Shown one piece after another: positions 56,375 through 64,000 of a stretch of DNA of 64,000 nucleotides. A program made the translations under genes and the position numbers. Each line of letters starts with the position of its first letter. Position 1 is the first letter of the stretch. The DNA comes from Rhodoferax sp. (lineage in GTDB: Bacteria > Pseudomonadota > Gammaproteobacteria > Burkholderiales > Burkholderiaceae_C): the NCBI RefSeq assembly GCF_018780565.1, contig NZ_JADMJN010000010.1:248001-312000 (forward strand). The letters are read 5' to 3'. Below the pieces are notes generated by a model. The model was not told the DNA's origin. It was given only the letters and a program-made list of their open reading frames with translations, and did no database searches.

Positions 56375-57352
56375 ATGGAAAACAAATCCCACGCCCTGGC
56401 TGCCGGCGCCTTTGTGCTGGTGGTCGCGGCCCTCCTGGTGGCGCTGGCCTCCTGGCTGACGCGCGACACCAGCGAGCACCGGGTGTACGAGCTGTCCAGC
56501 CGCGAGGCCGTCACCGGTCTGCAGCCGCAGGCTTCGGTGCGCTTCAAGGGGGTCAACGTGGGCAAAGTTTCGGCCATCGGGTTCGACCCCCTGATCGCCG
56601 GCAATGTGCTGATCCGCATCGCCATTGATGACAAAGCCCCGGTGACACAGTCCACTTTTGCCACACTGGGCTTTCAGGGCGTGACCGGGTTGGCCTTTGT
56701 CCAGCTGGACGACACGGGTGAGTCCAAGGCAGCCCTTGCCACCGGCACCGAGCCACCCGCGCGCATCCCCATGAAAACCAGTCTGTTTTCCCAGCTCACA
56801 GACCAGGGCGCCAGCATCTTGGCGCAGCTGGAGGAAACCAGCCGCCGCGTCAACCTGCTGCTCACACCCGAGAACCAGAAAAACCTGATGGGCGCCGTGG
56901 GCAACCTGGGCCAGGCTGCGGCCAGCATCCACCAGCTCTCCACCCATGCCGACAAGGTGCTGGGGGCGCAATTCGGACCCGAGCGGGTGGACATCCCCCA
57001 GCTGGTGCAGGAGGCCAATGCCACACTCAAGACCATGCAGGCCACCTCTGACCGCGTGGGTGACAGTGCCGATGAAGCACGTGCCTCGGCGCGCGCCTTT
57101 CGCACAGTGACGGAACGGATGGATGAAAAAGGCGGCACGCTGGATACGCTGGCCACCACCGGCCAGACCCTCAATGCAGCCACCCTGCCCCGATTGAACC
57201 GCGCGGTGGACGACGCCTCGCGCACCCTGCGCCAGGTCAGCCGCGCCGTGGACTCGGTCAATGACAACCCCCAGTCCCTGATTTTTGGTAACGGGCCTCT
57301 GTCGCCCGGCCCCGGCGAACCCGGGTTTTCTGCAACCCCAGGCAAACCATGA
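56375..57352 (+). CDS. mlaD: MlaD/MCE-family substrate-binding protein
   Basis: 325 aa, anchored by one N-terminal helix (about residues 9-27). A single MCE domain spans about 35-115 (GLQPQASVRFKGVNVGKVSAIGFD, in part), followed by a long helical region and a Pro/Gly-rich C-tail. MCE proteins form periplasmic hexamers that carry phospholipid. It is longer than E. coli MlaD (183 aa) and more like the YebT/Pqi-associated or actinobacterial forms. No MlaC homologue is seen in the window. Confidence 0.92.
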   Translation: MENKSHALAAGAFVLVVAALLVALASWLTRDTSEHRVYELSSREAVTGLQPQASVRFKGVNVGKVSAIGFDPLIAGNVLIRIAIDDKAPVTQSTFATLGFQGVTGLAFVQLDDTGESKAALATGTEPPARIPMKTSLFSQLTDQGASILAQLEETSRRVNLLLTPENQKNLMGAVGNLGQAAASIHQLSTHADKVLGAQFGPERVDIPQLVQEANATLKTMQATSDRVGDSADEARASARAFRTVTERMDEKGGTLDTLATTGQTLNAATLPRLNRAVDDASRTLRQVSRAVDSVNDNPQSLIFGNGPLSPGPGEPGFSATPGKP

Positions 57353-58026
57353 AAAACGCTATCAATTCAATAGCTAAACGTGCAATTTCCACGGGGGCCA
57401 GCGGTCTCATTCTTCTTGCATTTCTCACGCTTGGCGGATGCGCCCTGCCCGACAAGCCCGTGCGCCCTGCGGTCTACGACTTTGGCCCTGGCGCCCTGAG
57501 CGTGGCCCCCACCAAGCGGACGGCACCCCTGGCCCCGCTGGCACTGGCAGAAATCGAGGCCCATCCCGCGCTGGACAGCAACGCGGTCCTGTACCGCCTG
57601 GCCTACGCGGACGCCCAGCAGCTCAGGCCCTATGCGCTTGCGCGCTGGAGCATGACGCCAGCGCAGCTGGTACGCCAGCGCCTGCGCGAACGTCTGGGCC
57701 AGCATCGCGCACTGCTCAACATCGGTGAAAGTGGCATGGCAGGAGGTCTCGCCCCCTTGGCCCTGCGCATCGAACTCGAAGAATTCAGCCAGTTGTTCGA
57801 GTCACCCGACAAAAGCGCCGGGCTGCTGCGCCTGCGTGCCACGCTCGTCCAGCCCGGCCCCACCGGCGACACGCTGGTCGCACAACGCAGCGTGATCGTG
57901 CAGCGGCCAGCCCCCAGTGCCGATGCACCAGGCGGTGTGCGCGCCATGACGGCGGCGGCCGACGCAGCGGTGCAGGAGCTGGAGCAATGGCTGCTGCAAA
58001 GCACCCCACCGGGCAAGGCACCGTGA
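57349..58026 (+). CDS. ABC-type transport auxiliary lipoprotein (PqiC/DUF330-like)
   Basis: 225 aa. The lipobox LGGC places the lipidated Cys at residue 31, then an outer-membrane-type lipoprotein domain of the ABC auxiliary family that links MCE transporters to the outer membrane. The leader region contains GCTATCAATTCAATAGC (57358-57374), an inverted repeat similar to the family intergenic elements but inside the coding sequence. ATGA overlap with mlaD and GTGA overlap with the next gene show tight coupling. Confidence 0.88.
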   Translation: MKNAINSIAKRAISTGASGLILLAFLTLGGCALPDKPVRPAVYDFGPGALSVAPTKRTAPLAPLALAEIEAHPALDSNAVLYRLAYADAQQLRPYALARWSMTPAQLVRQRLRERLGQHRALLNIGESGMAGGLAPLALRIELEEFSQLFESPDKSAGLLRLRATLVQPGPTGDTLVAQRSVIVQRPAPSADAPGGVRAMTAAADAAVQELEQWLLQSTPPGKAP

Positions 58027-58568
58027 ACCCGACACCCCCCATTGAGCAGCAACTGCAAAGCGCCGGGCTGGAGCTGCTGGGCACCTGCATGGGTCTTTCG
58101 CTCTACACCCCCGGCTGGCGGCACGGCATGGCCTTGCTGGAAGACCTCACGCCCCGCGAGATGGACGCCCTGGGCGCCCTGATGCCCAAGGTACGCGCGC
58201 AGGCCGGACAAGTACTGATCAGCGAAGGCGACATGGGCGACTGGATGCTGCTGTTGCTCGACGGCACGGTGGACGTCACCAAGAAAACAGGGCCTGGCGA
58301 GGCCTCGCGTCTTGCCGTCATCAAGCAGGGCGCCGCAGTGGGAGAGATGTCGATGTTCGACGCCGCACCGCGTTATGCGTCCTGCCGCGCCATTGAAACC
58401 GTGGACGCCGGCGTATTGACCCGTAGCACCATCGCGCGCCTCATTGAAGACCATCCGGCGGTGGGCGCCAAGCTGCTGGTCAAACTCACCCAGATGCTGG
58501 CCCAGCGCCTGCGCAACACCAGCAACCAGCTGGTCAGGTCCAAAACCCTGCCGCAATTGCAGGGATAA
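58023..58568 (+). CDS. Cyclic nucleotide-binding domain protein (CRP/FNR-like, no HTH seen)
   Basis: 181 aa from GTG 58023; a frame extension to ATG 57987 exists, but the GTGA overlap with the lipoprotein stop favours GTG. The cNMP-binding domain lies at about residues 45-165 (GQVLISEGDMGDWMLLLLDGTVDVTKK, in part, and GEMSMFDAAPRYASCRA, the phosphate-binding cassette). No DNA-binding helix follows, so it is a stand-alone sensor domain, possibly regulating the lipid transporter or acting in signalling with the next gene. Confidence 0.85.
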   Translation: MNPTPPIEQQLQSAGLELLGTCMGLSLYTPGWRHGMALLEDLTPREMDALGALMPKVRAQAGQVLISEGDMGDWMLLLLDGTVDVTKKTGPGEASRLAVIKQGAAVGEMSMFDAAPRYASCRAIETVDAGVLTRSTIARLIEDHPAVGAKLLVKLTQMLAQRLRNTSNQLVRSKTLPQLQG

Positions 58569-58591
58569 GCTTCGAGCCAAAGGATGTTGAA

Positions 58592-60946
58592 ATGACCGAG
58601 TCCAAGTCCGCAATCATTCCAGGCCACGAGGAACCCAGCATGGAAGAAGTCCGAAAAATCTTGTTGACACTGGGCAAGAGCGAGAGTTTGTGGGCGACCC
58701 ATCTGAGCCAGGCCATGGCTCGCGTACTCGACACGGCCAGCCAGAACATCGACGCAGATGCCGTATCGATCTGGCAATTCACGGGGCAAGGCGAGCAATT
58801 GGTGTGCGTGGCCCGGCACGAGCGCCTGAGCGGCAAAGCCGCCGTCAGCGGCTCACTGAGTGCAAGTGATTACCCGACCTACTTCGCGACACTCAATTCC
58901 GAACGGGTGCTGGCAGCCGATGATGCGCTGACAGATCCACGCACGGTGGAACTGGTCGACCCCCTCAAGCCCAACAAGCTGCGCGCGATGCTGGATGCGA
59001 CCATACGACGTGCGGGCAAAGTCGCCGGGGTTCTGTGCTGCGAACAGCGGGATGGCCCCCGGGCATGGACCGAAGCGCAGATCGAGATGGCCGTCGGCCT
59101 GGCGGACCTGACGGGGCAATTGATTGTGCTGTCTGAATTACGCCGGCGCGACCAGCTGCAGAGCCTGTTGCTGAGCCTGGCACCCGAGTTGGGACAAAAC
59201 CATACCGAAAGGGAATTGGCTGAACTGGCTTTGAAGAAACTGGTTCAGCTGTTTCCGAGAATCTGGGCCGCCTTCTACCAACCGGACCCCGACCCCGCGT
59301 TCCTCCAGATGATTGCCCACCACGCGCCCGGCGCCCCGGCCGACTATGTGGACGCCTTGCGCCGCATGCCACTGTCCACCAGCGTCATGGGCATTGCGCT
59401 GAACGAAAAGCGTATTGTTGCGATCCGGACGAGCGATCTGCAACGTCTCAACCAGGGCGGCAAAACCCTGGCACTGGGAGTCAACTGCTCGATTGGCATC
59501 CCCCTGATGCACGACACCCAGCTGATTGGCGGCTTGATCGTCGCGATCCGCGACGACGACATCATCGGGGATGATGAGTTGTCTGCGTTTTCCCTCGCTT
59601 CAACCACCTTCGCCGTTGCCTTGGCCAATGCGCGCAACGTGGAAAAACTGCGCCATCGGGCGCTGCATGATTCTTTGACCGGACTGCCTAACCAGGACAA
59701 GCTTCAGGCGGACATCCAGAAGATCCTGGAACCCGGCACAGGCAGGCCCAACCTGACCATGCTGCTGCTGGGCATCAAGGATTTCAAGCAGGTGAACGAC
59801 ACCCTGGGACGCAGCAGCGGCGACCGCATCCTCATCACCATGGCCGAACGCATCGCCCGGTTCGCACAGCTGAAAGAAGGCGCCGCCTATCGGCTCAATG
59901 GCGACGAATTTGCGGTGCTGCTGAGGAACACCCTCTCGGAATCGGATTCATGCGCACTCGCGGTAGCGCTGCAGCAAGCGGTGGGAGAGCCCATCGAAAT
60001 TTCCGGACTGACATTGATTCCCCGCGCACGCATTGGCATTGCCAGCCTGCCCGCAGATGGCCGCAACGGGTATGAGTTGCTGCAATCGGCCGACATTGCA
60101 CGGGGCTGGGCCACCACGGACGCAACCGGCATCAGTGTCTACAACCTGGCACGGGATACCAGCGGACCGCGCAGCCTGGAGCTGATGGCCGATCTGCGCA
60201 AGGCCCTGACGACGGATCAGCTCTCACTGCACCTGCAACCCAAGATCTCGATCCGCGAGCGCCGGCTCGTGGCCTGCGAAGCGCTGCTGCGCTGGGCACA
60301 TCCAGTCTACGGGCTGGTGCCGCCCGCCAGTTTCATCTCGGTGGCAGAAAAGGGCGAGTTGATGGGCCCGTTGACCTTGTGGGTCGCCAAACGGGCATTG
60401 CAACACGCACGCGAGTTGCGCCAGGCCGGCCTGGACATCAACATTGCCATCAACGTCTCGGCCCACAACATGGTCGATGCGGAATTTCCGCGCCAGCTCC
60501 AGGCCCTGCTCGTCGAGTCCGGCATGACGGCAGATGCCATCACACTGGAGATCACCGAGACCGTCCTGATGAGCGACCCCGATCGGGCAGCCAAGGTGAT
60601 TGCAGAGCTTGCAGCCATCGGCCTGGCGCTTGACATCGACGATTTCGGCACCGGCTACTCATCCCTGTCCTACCTGCGCCGCCTGCCACTGAAGTCGTTG
60701 AAAATTGACCGCGCCTTTGTCATGGAACTTACCGCCAACGCGCAGGACGTGCACATCGTTCAATCCACCGTCGGGCTCGCGCACGGCCTGGGTCTGGTCG
60801 TTATTGCCGAAGGCGTGGAAGACGAGGCCACACTGGATCTGCTGGGTGACCTGGGCTGCGACATGGCACAGGGTTACACCATCAGCAAGCCGCTGCCAGT
60901 GGCTGAATTCATACGATGGGCACACGGCTGGGGATCAGGGCGCTGA
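58592..60946 (+). CDS. GAF-GAF-GGDEF-EAL cyclic-di-GMP signalling protein
   Basis: 784 aa without signal peptide or membrane helix. Two GAF-like domains (about residues 25-165 and 190-345) precede a GGDEF domain whose motif is RLNGDEF (434-440), with the first Gly replaced by Asn. The EAL domain follows: EALLRW (563-568), ITLEITET, DIDDFGTGYSSLSYL and AEGVED. The EAL catalytic residues look intact and the GGDEF motif altered, so net c-di-GMP phosphodiesterase activity is likely, with GGDEF perhaps a GTP sensor. 23 bp after the cNMP-binding gene, suggesting linked function. Confidence 0.92.
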   Translation: MTESKSAIIPGHEEPSMEEVRKILLTLGKSESLWATHLSQAMARVLDTASQNIDADAVSIWQFTGQGEQLVCVARHERLSGKAAVSGSLSASDYPTYFATLNSERVLAADDALTDPRTVELVDPLKPNKLRAMLDATIRRAGKVAGVLCCEQRDGPRAWTEAQIEMAVGLADLTGQLIVLSELRRRDQLQSLLLSLAPELGQNHTERELAELALKKLVQLFPRIWAAFYQPDPDPAFLQMIAHHAPGAPADYVDALRRMPLSTSVMGIALNEKRIVAIRTSDLQRLNQGGKTLALGVNCSIGIPLMHDTQLIGGLIVAIRDDDIIGDDELSAFSLASTTFAVALANARNVEKLRHRALHDSLTGLPNQDKLQADIQKILEPGTGRPNLTMLLLGIKDFKQVNDTLGRSSGDRILITMAERIARFAQLKEGAAYRLNGDEFAVLLRNTLSESDSCALAVALQQAVGEPIEISGLTLIPRARIGIASLPADGRNGYELLQSADIARGWATTDATGISVYNLARDTSGPRSLELMADLRKALTTDQLSLHLQPKISIRERRLVACEALLRWAHPVYGLVPPASFISVAEKGELMGPLTLWVAKRALQHARELRQAGLDINIAINVSAHNMVDAEFPRQLQALLVESGMTADAITLEITETVLMSDPDRAAKVIAELAAIGLALDIDDFGTGYSSLSYLRRLPLKSLKIDRAFVMELTANAQDVHIVQSTVGLAHGLGLVVIAEGVEDEATLDLLGDLGCDMAQGYTISKPLPVAEFIRWAHGWGSGR

Positions 60947-61118
60947 ACACCTTGTCTGGGGTCAAGATCGCGCGGGCCGCATAAGCCCGTCCATCACAAA
61001 AGCATGCGAAATATCACGGCCTGCTGAGCCGCCCGCGAATAGCCTTGACCGGCGGTCTGGATTGACCGCGCCTGCGTGCGCAAGGCACTCGTAATCCACC
61101 ATGAATGAAGGAGTGAAA

Positions 61119-61832
61119 ATGGCTACCAAAGTTACAACAACGGCTGCGGTCCGTCCGCACGACGGAGAAGGCGACCGATCAGGTCTTGTCGGTGCCGACG
61201 TTTATTCGGTTTCCATCGAAGACGCCGCGCGCTCATTGAGGGAAGGCATTGTGAACAGCCTCTCCGGGCTCAACACCATCGAAGCCAATATCGTCGCACT
61301 GGTCAGAAAGACCGTGTCGGACACTCTGCACACCGGCGGCGCAGCAGCTGGCGAGCTGATCAGCGTGGTCCATCATGTCGTCGTGGGCACCATCGGTGCG
61401 GCTGAGCAGGTGGGAACCGGCCTGACCATCAGCGTGAAGAGCGTCGCCAAAGGCATTGTGCTGGGCGTGCACGACGTGAACGGCGATGTCATCATGGCCG
61501 CATCGGAGACGATGCGCTCCGTCATCAAGCAAGCCGCCGCCATTGGCACCGATGTCGGCGTGGTCGCCAAGCGCGCGGTGGATGGCGTGATAGAAGCCAC
61601 CGTCGAAGTCGGTGCCGACGTGGCGCAGGTCGGCAAAAGCGCCATCAAAGGCGCCATCGAAGAATCGGGCAAGATTGGCAACATGGCCGTGAAGACGGTC
61701 AAGGACGTTCTGGGTGGCATCGTCGGCAGCTTGGGCGAAACCCTGGGTGCGCCGGTGCACACACCCGCCGCTGCGCATGGCACGACAGCAGGGAAGCAAG
61801 CCGCAGCGCACGGCAAAGGTGCCAGGCATTAG
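61119..61832 (+). CDS. Helical repeat protein, phasin/apolipoprotein-like, unknown function
   Basis: 237 aa, not recognised as a known family. After a charged N-terminus (GEGDRSGLVGADV), almost the whole protein is Ala/Val/Gly-rich amphipathic helix with recurring VG..V..VA/GK-type segments (e.g. GADVAQVGKSAIKGAIEESG, KTVKDVLGGIVGSLGE). The tail is His/Ala/Lys-rich. This pattern resembles phasins, LEA or apolipoprotein-like surface proteins, which would fit granule or lipid-droplet binding, but that is inference. ATG 61119 follows AAGGAG; single gene in its own unit. Confidence 0.75.
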   Translation: MATKVTTTAAVRPHDGEGDRSGLVGADVYSVSIEDAARSLREGIVNSLSGLNTIEANIVALVRKTVSDTLHTGGAAAGELISVVHHVVVGTIGAAEQVGTGLTISVKSVAKGIVLGVHDVNGDVIMAASETMRSVIKQAAAIGTDVGVVAKRAVDGVIEATVEVGADVAQVGKSAIKGAIEESGKIGNMAVKTVKDVLGGIVGSLGETLGAPVHTPAAAHGTTAGKQAAAHGKGARH

Positions 61833-61898
61833 CTTGGGCGCTCAGCCACCATTATTCATTTCTGGTGAGTCTTCATGGTGGAAGACTGTGGTTTGGCC

Positions 61899-62330
61899 TC
61901 AGGTATGTGACCAAACCTGGCTGAGCCCGATGGCATGCACGATACCGGCACCCAAACATGCTGCCGAGCTGACCAGCCAGAAGGTGGTGGAGTTCTCTGG
62001 AAATACGGGCCGCAGCAACGGGAATGCGAATGCGCGCACCAGCAGTGCTGCAGTGAAGAGCACAAGCACCGTGCGAAGGAGCGGGAAACGAGGAAGCAGA
62101 CCTGCGCCAGAAAGAGCATAGGCGGCGCAGACGCACAACGCCATTCCTATGGCAAAAGCCACAAAGCCAGGGTACCAACTACCCCGCTCAGCCATTCGCG
62201 CCAGTTTCTCACCTGCGCCAAGCATTCTGAAAGCTGGTGCCCCGATAAATACGCAAGCGAAGTGAAGCAGCGCGGCAACAATGCTCAGTGCTGCACCGGT
62301 AACAAGCAGTGCATTCACTGGCGTATTCAT
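61899..62330 (-). CDS. Small integral membrane protein, cassette-like orphan
   Basis: 143 aa with four hydrophobic segments (about residues 6-27, 53-75, 83-104 and 118-138), not recognised. On the minus strand its start lies 32 nt after GTTAAAC (62362-62368), a perfect GTTRRRY core, beyond which IS remnant 2 begins. Its 3' side shows no clear attC before the plus-strand gene ends at 61832, so the cassette would be truncated at the chromosomal junction. Lower GC than the core genes beside it. Confidence 0.7.
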   Translation of the reverse strand: MNTPVNALLVTGAALSIVAALLHFACVFIGAPAFRMLGAGEKLARMAERGSWYPGFVAFAIGMALCVCAAYALSGAGLLPRFPLLRTVLVLFTAALLVRAFAFPLLRPVFPENSTTFWLVSSAACLGAGIVHAIGLSQVWSHT

Positions 62331-62368
62331 GCTGGAAGTATCGAGGCGTGCATTGTGGGAGGTTTAAC

Positions 62369-62441
62369 AAATGAAAGGGGGAATCATGGCCATCGTAACC
62401 GTTGGAATCGACCTCGCCAAGAGCATCGAGCAGCAATCGCG
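62369..62441 (+). mobile_element. Decayed IS110/IS1111-type insertion sequence, copy 2 (minimal)
   Basis: Starts AAATGAAAGGGGGAATC right after the GTTAAAC core. It consists of the first 10 bp or so of the IS end joined to the transposase start MAIVTVGIDLAK, which is joined in turn to SIEQQSR of the mid-protein. Both losses can be explained by recombination between short direct repeats (AATGAAAGGG/AATGGAAGGG and GCCAAGA) still visible in copy 3. Beyond 62441 to 62645 no gene was found; a 78-codon minus-strand frame there (62455-62691) is unsupported. Confidence 0.7.
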
Positions 62442-62645
62442 ACGATAGTCAAAATTAGATAGATAACTCTTCCGGCAGCTTGCCTGCCGTTCGTACCGAC
62501 TGGCGCACCGATGACGCAGATTCCATGTCGGCACGGACCTCAAGAGAGTCCACTTTAGATGCCGGAAAACGAGAAGCAGGCGCATCCCCAACAGCCAAAA
62601 CATCAGTCAGTCTCTTGCGCTTCAGGGGGAGTCTACATAGGAAGG

Positions 62646-63182
62646 TTAGGCCGCACTCGCTGCGAACCTCTGTAGCGCTCGATTGAGCCATGAGAGGCCA
62701 ATAACTGGCAACACCGCCGCGAATTTTGTGTTGCCTCGAAAGGCAACGGCTAAGAACAGCGCGACTACGACAGCGGTGAGCAAGACTGAGGATGCCAGCA
62801 AGACCTTGCGCCGTGGGCCGACGGTTGCGACGAACCCGCCGGGAAGAGCGACCGTGGCTACAAGGCCGACAAGCAGCATTGCCACGAAGAGACTTGCCTC
62901 ACCAAAGCTTTGATAGCCGCGCAGTACCCACCATTGCTCCGTGAAGGCCGCGAAACCGGCCACGAGAAGCCAGATATTGGCGCCAATGATCAGACGATTG
63001 GCGAGAGGTTTTTTTAAAAACAAGATGACTAGCTCGACGGCTGCAACGCAGGCGCCGAGCTTGAATGCGTTGACAAAGCGCTCGTCGGTGGGTGCTCCTT
63101 GCGCGAAAGCGTATGCGGCAAAGACAGCTAGCGCAAAGAACCCAAGAAGGTACTCAATGACCGCGATGGCAATGAGCTTCAT
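62646..63182 (-). CDS. Integral membrane protein, cassette-like orphan
   Basis: 178 aa, about five hydrophobic segments (residues 8-28, 41-55, 64-82, 94-118 and 128-148), not recognised. Its TAA stop lies inside GCCTAAC on the minus strand (62644-62650), a perfect R'' core. Upstream, ATTAGGC (63190-63196), one base from GTTAGGC, lies 7 nt before the ATG and touches IS remnant 3. It therefore looks like a cassette that lost its attC body. No recognisable Shine-Dalgarno. Confidence 0.7.
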   Translation of the reverse strand: MKLIAIAVIEYLLGFFALAVFAAYAFAQGAPTDERFVNAFKLGACVAAVELVILFLKKPLANRLIIGANIWLLVAGFAAFTEQWWVLRGYQSFGEASLFVAMLLVGLVATVALPGGFVATVGPRRKVLLASSVLLTAVVVALFLAVAFRGNTKFAAVLPVIGLSWLNRALQRFAASAA

Positions 63183-63196
63183 TTGTGCGGCCTAAT

Positions 63197-63560
63197 GAAT
63201 GAAAGGGACTTCCCCGTCCCAAGTGAGCCGCGACCCGTGGTGGTTGCGGCGTGCGGCAACACAGTGCCAAGATTGAGAGGCAAATCTTTTCATCAACTCA
63301 CTTGCTAAATGGAAGGGGAAATTATGGCCATCGTAACCGTTGGAATCGACCTCGCCAAGAACGTTTTTGCGGTGCACGGCGCGCATGATGGCGCCCAAGT
63401 TTGTGATGCCCTACCGCATGAGCGGTAAACGCGGCAAAACCGATGCTGCTGACGCCGCCGCCATTTGCGAGGCGGTCACCCGTCTCAATATGCGTTTTGT
63501 ACCAGCCAAGAGCATCGAGCAGCAATCGCGCCTGTTTGTGCACCGCGCCCGCCAGGGATA
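63197..63560 (+). mobile_element. Decayed IS110/IS1111-type insertion sequence, copy 3
   Basis: Starts GAATGAAAGGGACTTCCCC with the same terminal hairpin (GGGAC...GTCCC) and ~127-bp leader as copy 1, with only a few differences. A transposase start and a middle fragment (MAPKFVMPYRMSGKRGKTD through RLFVHRARQG) are joined out of frame by a large deletion. The 3' half of the IS and its right end are gone; the next gene's stop comes 13 bp later. Confidence 0.82.
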
Positions 63561-63561
63561 G
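63324..63561 (+). pseudogene. IS110-family transposase remnant (copy 3)
   Basis: ATG 63324 reads MAIVTVGIDLAKNVFAVHG, then an internal deletion shifts the frame and a stop follows at about 63428. The second frame, from about 63388, carries the DEDD-domain part APKFVMPYRMSGKRGKTDAA up to FVHRARQG and a stop. Together about 75 of ~340 codons remain, in two frames. It cannot be functional. Confidence 0.82.
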
Positions 63562-63573
63562 CCGTCTCGTGGA

Positions 63574-63990
63574 TTAGTAAGAGCGTAGACAGATCTGCCA
63601 CTTTTCACTCGTGCGAATGACGACCCAGAGATTCTTGTGCATGCTGAGGACTTCGTTGGCGGAATTTCGGCGGCTGTATGTGACGATGAAATGCACCTTG
63701 TCTTGGCTCACCAGTACGGGTTCCTTCGATTCGTAGTGGGTGTGATGCCAGCCTGACTCTTTCAAAGCAGCGAAGAAGTTCTTGGGATGCTGGCCTGGTT
63801 CCGTCCAGTCAAGGCGAGACGTACCAGAGAACATGACGTGAGGGAAGTGAAGCTCGCCATCCATTCCGATTGTGTCGCACGCGTTGAAGTAAGCAGTGAA
63901 TCTCTCCAGGCATTCTGAAGCCGCCACGACTGCTGAACAGCCTTGCTCTACAAGTGGTGCAGTGCTCACGAAGCTGATGAATTCGGTCAT
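63574..63990 (-). CDS. SnoaL/NTF2-like domain protein, cassette-like orphan
   Basis: 138 aa with the pattern of an NTF2-like cone fold: an N-terminal helix (ECLERFTAYFNACD), a long strand with HFPHVMFSGTSRLDW, and C-terminal strands VHFIVTYSRR and LWVVIRTSEKWQICLRSY. The family includes small hydrolases/isomerases and ligand-binding proteins; many are found in integron cassettes. Its 5' flank (10 bp) reaches the window end, so the upstream core site cannot be seen. The stop is 13 bp from IS remnant 3. Function unknown. Confidence 0.72.
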   Translation of the reverse strand: MTEFISFVSTAPLVEQGCSAVVAASECLERFTAYFNACDTIGMDGELHFPHVMFSGTSRLDWTEPGQHPKNFFAALKESGWHHTHYESKEPVLVSQDKVHFIVTYSRRNSANEVLSMHKNLWVVIRTSEKWQICLRSY

Positions 63991-64000
63991 GTTCGCGGTG

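Noticed and set aside
62455..62691. 78-codon minus-strand ORF overlapping the end of the 178-aa membrane gene
   Set aside because: It starts inside that gene, runs through its R'' core and has no ribosome binding site or similarity I can name; more likely chance in decayed sequence.

Overview
The window is a stretch of bacterial chromosome. It most likely comes from the Burkholderiales, family Comamonadaceae, of the Rhodoferax/Polaromonas kind. This rests on gene content and order (mreBCD-mrdA next to gatCAB, a DUF1924/diheme/cytochrome b561 operon with a QseBC-like pair, WS/DGAT), on the high GC content, and on intergenic repeats that read ...AAGGGCYAGAGGCC... upstream of start codons, a type I associate with this family. 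No rRNA, tRNA or CRISPR was recognised.

Layout. 1-2057: end of a Mg2+ P-type ATPase coupled to a ketopantoate-reductase-like gene. 2223-3182: CDF metal efflux. 3196-10409 (minus): MoxR ATPase, VWA protein, acyl-CoA dehydrogenase, MaoC hydratase, crotonase and acyl-CoA ligase, which look like a dedicated beta-oxidation block with an AAA/VWA pair. 10536-12550: radA with a LexA-like box, and a glycine-zipper protein. 12718-16400: three cytochromes plus a two-component system. 16443-20512: wax-ester synthase, ilvE, a zinc-finger protein and waaF. 20515-23310: accessory island with a FosX gene, a DfrB-type dihydrofolate reductase, an attC site and a decayed IS110/IS1111 element. 23442-37751 (minus): two-component system, complete glycogen cluster (glgB-glgX-malQ-glgC-glgA-glgP) and an AmpG-like permease. 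37796-41576: M48 protease, MBL hydrolase, xthA/pyrE and a DUF4124 protein. 41613-49655: gatCAB (minus) and mreBCD-mrdA (plus). 49684-54319: TauE exporter, GMC oxidoreductase, LysR regulator and crotonase. 54439-60946: an Mla-type lipid transport operon, a cyclic-nucleotide-binding protein and a GGDEF/EAL protein. 61119-61832: a helical repeat protein. 61899-64000: a second accessory island of small orphan genes separated by two more decayed copies of the same IS.

The most notable content is the two accessory islands. Small minus-strand genes, two of them homologues of antibiotic-resistance enzymes (fosX, dfrB), have the layout of integron cassettes. Stop codons lie inside RYYYAAC-like cores, one convincing 61-bp attC is present, and GTTRRRY-like cores lie just upstream of starts. 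Three internally deleted IS1111-type relics each sit directly against such a core. No integron integrase is in the window, so this looks like cassettes without an integrase, infiltrated by attC-targeting insertion sequences that are now decaying.

The core genes suggest a metabolically flexible environmental bacterium that stores glycogen and possibly neutral lipids, with c-di-GMP signalling and lipid-asymmetry maintenance.
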